This document shows, piece by piece, positions 52,864-55,997 of a stretch of 55,997 nt of DNA. Made by a program: the position numbers and the translations under genes. Position 1 is the first letter of the stretch; each line of letters begins with the position of its first letter. Where the stretch lies: contig NZ_MIJY01000009.1 of assembly GCF_001730305.1 (NCBI RefSeq), forward strand, positions 1-55,997, read 5' to 3'. Origin of the DNA: Enterococcus termitis. Lineage in GTDB: Bacteria; Bacillota; Bacilli; Lactobacillales; Enterococcaceae. The notes under the pieces are model-generated. The model had not been told where the DNA came from, made no database searches, and worked only from the letters and a program-made list of their open reading frames with translations.

Positions 52864-52874
52864 TATGTGTCACA
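52864..52874. promoter_or_regulatory. Fourth CcpN-type box, upstream of the PPDK regulatory protein
   Basis: TATGTGTCACA lies 43 bases before the start codon and matches the other three boxes at 9 of 11 positions. No clear -35/-10 pair was seen here, so it may act as a roadblock or serve a weak promoter. Confidence 0.55.
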
Positions 52875-52917
52875 ATAAAATTAACTGCCGTAAGTTGCAG
52901 CAAAGGAGAGCTTATTC

Positions 52918-53730
52918 ATGAAAGAAAACAAAATCAAAATTTATTTAGTCTCTGATTCCGTTGGAGAAACTGCCCAAAAAATCATATCAGCAGTTTCAGC
53001 TCAATACCCAGATATTGATATGAGTGATGTACAACGCTTTCCATTTATCACAGATGAAACTCTATTACAACCGATCTTAAAGGATGCCTTACATGATAAG
53101 GCAATTGTCGTTACTACTCTAGTCAACAAAGCGTTGGTTCAACTAGTCAAAGACTTCGCTGAACGCACAGGATTGCAGTTTGTTGATTATATGAGCCCAT
53201 TAAGCAACATTGTTGAAGGAACATTTGGTGTTCAGCCTTTACAGGAACCTGGCGCACTACATAAATTGAATGAGCAATATTTTAGTCGAGTTTCTGCTAT
53301 AGAGTTCGCTGTTCGGTACGATGACGGAAAAGATCCAAAAGGTTTCTTAGAAGCCGATTATGTTCTTTTGGGTGTATCTCGTACCTCTAAAACACCCTTG
53401 AGCATGTATATGGCAAATCGTAATCATAAAGTTGCAAATCTACCGTTGATCCCTGAAGTTGCTTTACCGGTAGAATTGGATCAGATTGATCCTAGCAAGA
53501 TCATTGGTTTGACAACTACGATCGATAGTTTAATGGGCATTCGTAAATCGCGTTTACACTCACTTGGTCTTAAAGAAGACTCTGCCTATACTAATCCTGA
53601 ACGAATCCAAGAAGAGCTGGACTATGCAGCCAGTGTTTTCGAAAAATATAATGCGATAGTCATCGACGTGAATAAAAAATCAATTGAAGAGACAACTACG
53701 ATCATTGAAGATTTGACGCAAAACAAATAA
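52918..53730 (+). CDS. Pyruvate, phosphate dikinase regulatory protein (PDRP, DUF299)
   Basis: Bifunctional serine/threonine kinase and Pi-dependent phosphorylase that switches PPDK off and on by acting on the Thr two residues before the catalytic His. The 270-residue protein has LVSDSVGETAQ at the N-terminus and the ADP-binding loop GVSRTSKTP at 152-160. AAAGGAG precedes the ATG. Its target ppdK is encoded 0.9 kb away on the other strand. Confidence 0.95.
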   Translation: MKENKIKIYLVSDSVGETAQKIISAVSAQYPDIDMSDVQRFPFITDETLLQPILKDALHDKAIVVTTLVNKALVQLVKDFAERTGLQFVDYMSPLSNIVEGTFGVQPLQEPGALHKLNEQYFSRVSAIEFAVRYDDGKDPKGFLEADYVLLGVSRTSKTPLSMYMANRNHKVANLPLIPEVALPVELDQIDPSKIIGLTTTIDSLMGIRKSRLHSLGLKEDSAYTNPERIQEELDYAASVFEKYNAIVIDVNKKSIEETTTIIEDLTQNK

Positions 53731-53745
53731 TAAGGAGTCTTGCAG

Positions 53746-55665
53746 ATGAGAGCGTTTCAAGCAGAAGAACTAATTGCTGAGATCATTAATTTGGAAGCTA
53801 TTTTGAATTTACCAAAAGGAACCGAGCATTTTATCAGTGATCTTCATGGTGAATATGATGCCTTCAATCATATTTTAAGAAATGGCTCTGGAAGTATTCG
53901 CGCGAAAGTCCATGCCCTGTTCAATCAAGAACTATCTGCTGCACAAATGGATGAGCTGTGTTTTTTGATTTATTATCCTGAAGAAAAAATCAGCTCCTTA
54001 CAGCTTACTCATTCTTTGACAGCCGATTGGTGGTTCGATACGATCGAACGACTACTGATTATTGTTCGTTTTTCATCAAGTAAATATACACGGTCCAAAG
54101 TTCGTAAAGCTTTACCGAAAACATATGCTTATATTTTAGAGGAGCTGATTTATCAATATGATGAAGCAACAGATAAAAAAGCATACTATCAGCAAATCAT
54201 CAAAAAGATTATTGCGCTTGACACTGCTGATCATTTTGTCATTGACTTAGCTTATTTAGTGCAACGCTTTGTCGTTGATCACCTTCACGTGATTGGAGAT
54301 ATCTATGATCGCGGACCTCATCCTGATAAAATCATGGATGCATTGATCGCTTATCATTCTCTTGATATTCAATGGGGCAATCACGATATCATCTGGCTAG
54401 GAGCTGTCAGTGGGTCAAAAGCCTGCTTGGCAAACGTGCTGCGCATTTCTGCACGATATGGTAATCTTGATCTTTTAGAAGAAACTTACGGAATCGATTT
54501 AACTGCTTTAAGAACCTTTAGCCGAACACATTATAAGGAAAATCTTCAATTTAAACCAAAAAAAAATCCTTACCGTGATCTTAGCGGCATAGAAATAAGT
54601 GATGCTATGAAAATCCAGCAAGCAATGGCGATCATTCAAGAAAAATTGGAAGGACAGTTGATTAAAAGAAGACCTGAATTTTTAATGGAGCATCGGTTAC
54701 TATTAGACAAGATCGATCACGGACAAATAACGATCGATCATTCTAAGCATTCTTTGATCAATGATTGCTTTCAAACAATCGACTGGTCTGATCCTTATCA
54801 CTTAACATCAGAAGAAAATAAGTTGATTACAGATTTGCTTGAACAATTTCAACAAGCTGAAACATTGAACCGGCATATGGCATTTTTAATCGAAAAAGGT
54901 TCGCTATACCTGTCTTACAACCACAATTTATTGATCCATGGTTGCCTACCTTTAAACGAAGACGCTAGCTTTCAATCGATTACATTTGCTGGTCAAACTT
55001 ATGCTGGGAAACAATTACTTGATTTCTTCGAAAAGAACCTTAGACTTTCATTCAGTCAACCTTGGCAAACGGAAGACTTCGCTACTGATTTAGTGTGGTA
55101 TTTATGGTGTGGCGAATGTTCGTCCTTGTTCGGAAAAAAAGCGATGAAAACCTTTGAACGCTATTTTATCAAAGAAAAAGCAACTCACTTCGAAGAAAAA
55201 AATGCTTACTATACATTAAGAAATGAGTCAGATGTCTGCCAAAAAATACTGAATGCCTTTGATTTAACCTATAGTGATGCTCATATTATCAACGGTCACA
55301 CGCCTGTTAAACTCGTCAAAGGAGAATCTCCAATCAAAGCGGATGGTAAAATGCTTGTCATCGATGGCGGCTTTTCACGTGCGTATCAACACGTGACTGG
55401 AATTGCGGGCTACACCCTTTTATACAATTCTTTTGGCATGCAGTTAGCTGCCCACAAACCATTTACCAACAAAAAAATAGCTATCCAACGAAACGATGAT
55501 ATTCTTTCTACCCGTCAAATCGTTGCACGCCAAACCAAACGTTTAAAGGTCAAAGACACAACGATCGGTTTATCATTACTCAACGAAACAGCTCGACTGA
55601 AAAAAGATTTAGAACACTTACAATCAAAAGGAAATGAGATTGAAGGACTTGCTTATTGGGACTAA
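53746..55665 (+). CDS. fbp: Fructose-1,6-bisphosphatase, class III
   Basis: Gluconeogenic hydrolysis of fructose-1,6-bisphosphate. The 639-residue enzyme belongs to the Firmicutes-specific class III with a metallophosphoesterase core: SDLHGEYDAF, GDIYDRGPHPD and QWGNHDIIW supply metal ligands, and NGHTPVK is the late His motif. ATG at 53746 has AAGGAG at eight bases; an in-frame TTG six bases earlier is not needed. It lies 15 bases after the PDRP gene in the same transcript. Confidence 0.96.
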   Translation: MRAFQAEELIAEIINLEAILNLPKGTEHFISDLHGEYDAFNHILRNGSGSIRAKVHALFNQELSAAQMDELCFLIYYPEEKISSLQLTHSLTADWWFDTIERLLIIVRFSSSKYTRSKVRKALPKTYAYILEELIYQYDEATDKKAYYQQIIKKIIALDTADHFVIDLAYLVQRFVVDHLHVIGDIYDRGPHPDKIMDALIAYHSLDIQWGNHDIIWLGAVSGSKACLANVLRISARYGNLDLLEETYGIDLTALRTFSRTHYKENLQFKPKKNPYRDLSGIEISDAMKIQQAMAIIQEKLEGQLIKRRPEFLMEHRLLLDKIDHGQITIDHSKHSLINDCFQTIDWSDPYHLTSEENKLITDLLEQFQQAETLNRHMAFLIEKGSLYLSYNHNLLIHGCLPLNEDASFQSITFAGQTYAGKQLLDFFEKNLRLSFSQPWQTEDFATDLVWYLWCGECSSLFGKKAMKTFERYFIKEKATHFEEKNAYYTLRNESDVCQKILNAFDLTYSDAHIINGHTPVKLVKGESPIKADGKMLVIDGGFSRAYQHVTGIAGYTLLYNSFGMQLAAHKPFTNKKIAIQRNDDILSTRQIVARQTKRLKVKDTTIGLSLLNETARLKKDLEHLQSKGNEIEGLAYWD

Positions 55666-55708
55666 ACATTTCTGTTCTGTCCTTAACTTCCTAAATCTGA
55701 ATTAAAAA

Positions 55709-55881
55709 GAGTCTGAGACATAGCTCTATGAGTGACAATCTAGTCACTTGACATCCGAATAAACGGCGGAAGCAGAAACAACCCCTTCGGAAATAAGCTG
55801 AAATTCACAAAAATTTGAAGAACAATTTTCGTGAATTCCAGCTTATTTCTCGGGGTTAAACGTTTCTGTCCCTGCCTCTTT
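55709..55881 (+). repeat. Long palindromic intergenic repeat, compact copy
   Basis: Begins GAGTCTGAGACATA and ends TGTCCCTGCCTC. The core pairs GAAACAACCCC..GAAATAAGCTG.AATTCAC.AAAATT with AATTTTCGTGAATT.CAGCTTATTTC..GGGGTT..GTTTC around the loop TGAAGAAC. It is in inverted orientation relative to the copy at 98-360 and shares the loop with 15801-15935. It lies 43 bases past fbp and may end its transcript. Confidence 0.78.
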
Positions 55882-55930
55882 TCCTACGATTAGTCAAGTG
55901 GAAAATAGAGAAATAATTGAAGGTATTGTA

Positions 55931-55997
55931 GTGATTTATAAATTAAAATGTTTTTTTGGAACAAAGTCCGCAGTAAATAACCCTGATGAAGATGTAT
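55931..55997 (+). CDS. Start of an unidentified gene, cut by window edge
   Basis: GTG at 55931 with GAAGG seven bases upstream opens a frame reading VIYKLKCFFGTKSAVNNPDE to the window end without a stop. Too short to identify. The spacing from the repeat and the ribosome site make it a reasonable gene start, but chance is possible. Confidence 0.4.
   Translation, partial: MIYKLKCFFGTKSAVNNPDEDV

Noticed and set aside
1-55997. tRNA, rRNA, phage or CRISPR content
   Set aside because: I looked for cloverleaf ends, conserved rRNA segments, phage structural genes and regularly spaced repeats on both strands and saw none. A tRNAscan run would be decisive for tRNAs.

Overview
The window is a low-GC Firmicutes chromosome segment, almost certainly from an Enterococcus of the E. 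faecalis type. The evidence is a low-affinity class B PBP of the Pbp4/PBP5 kind, a type B RNase P RNA, a short SRP RNA next to tadA, the ponA-recU-ypsA-gpsB-rnpB order, strong AAGGAG ribosome sites and enterococcal intergenic palindromes. It is mostly core housekeeping sequence. No prophage, CRISPR array, tRNA or rRNA was seen. The only mobile-element trace is the 3' end of an IS3-family transposase at the left edge. All identifications were made by reading motifs and gene order; no database search was run.

Layout: 1-97 is an IS remnant inserted in a long palindromic repeat (98-360). 376-2564 is argS with an arginine T-box leader. 2603-5360 is tsaB, two RimI-type acetyltransferases and tsaD (t6A tRNA modification). 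5576-7612 is a low-affinity PBP. 7799-11117 is an SPFH / zinc-ribbon / TPM-domain envelope-stress trio resembling B. subtilis ydjI-ydjG-ydjH, followed by a lipoprotein and a PH-domain protein. 12478-13114 is SRP RNA and tadA. 13195-16947 holds a PucR-type regulator, a small membrane protein, a YugP-like protease, a YxeA-like protein and an NA37-family nucleoid protein. 17193-20274 is a trehalose PTS permease with a TreR-type operator and, divergently, KtrB. 20337-20630 carries two nearly identical small RNA genes. 20788-21374 is a decayed LURP-one-like gene. 21533-23964 is rimM-trmD-(CAT-like)-rplS. 24049-28194 holds mntH, a TVP38-like protein and a membrane GDPD. 28242-36978 is nth, dnaD, carboxypeptidase Taq, an rlmL-like methyltransferase, rnpB, gpsB, ypsA, recU and pbp1A. 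37031-38782 is pyrG with a GGGC-start attenuation leader. 38884-43890 is a peptide-handling operon (binding lipoprotein, transglutaminase-like protein, dipeptide epimerase) with a divergent XRE-cupin regulator. 44112-49209 holds a SufT-like protein, a 36-residue peptide gene, a paired small transporter, a hydrolase, lysA and a beta-lactamase-fold protein. 49419-55665 is a gluconeogenic control cluster: ppdK, a CcpN-like repressor, the PPDK regulatory protein and class III fructose-1,6-bisphosphatase.

Several regions show regulation that can be read from the DNA: an Arg (CGC) T-box, pyrG reiterative-transcription attenuation, an L19 leader, a perfect TreR-like palindrome, an MntR/EfaR-like box, and four copies of a TGTGTxTCACA-type box over the ppdK, ccpN and regulatory-protein promoters. 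The most unusual item is the tandem sRNA pair on the minus strand at 20337-20630. Each copy has a TTGCAA-17-TAATAT promoter, a GNRA-capped hairpin, an unpaired anti-Shine-Dalgarno CUCC tract and a terminator. The RNA body is nearly identical between copies, while the flanks and the promoter spacers differ. A second theme is a family of long hairpins sharing the loop TGAAGAAC on different stems.
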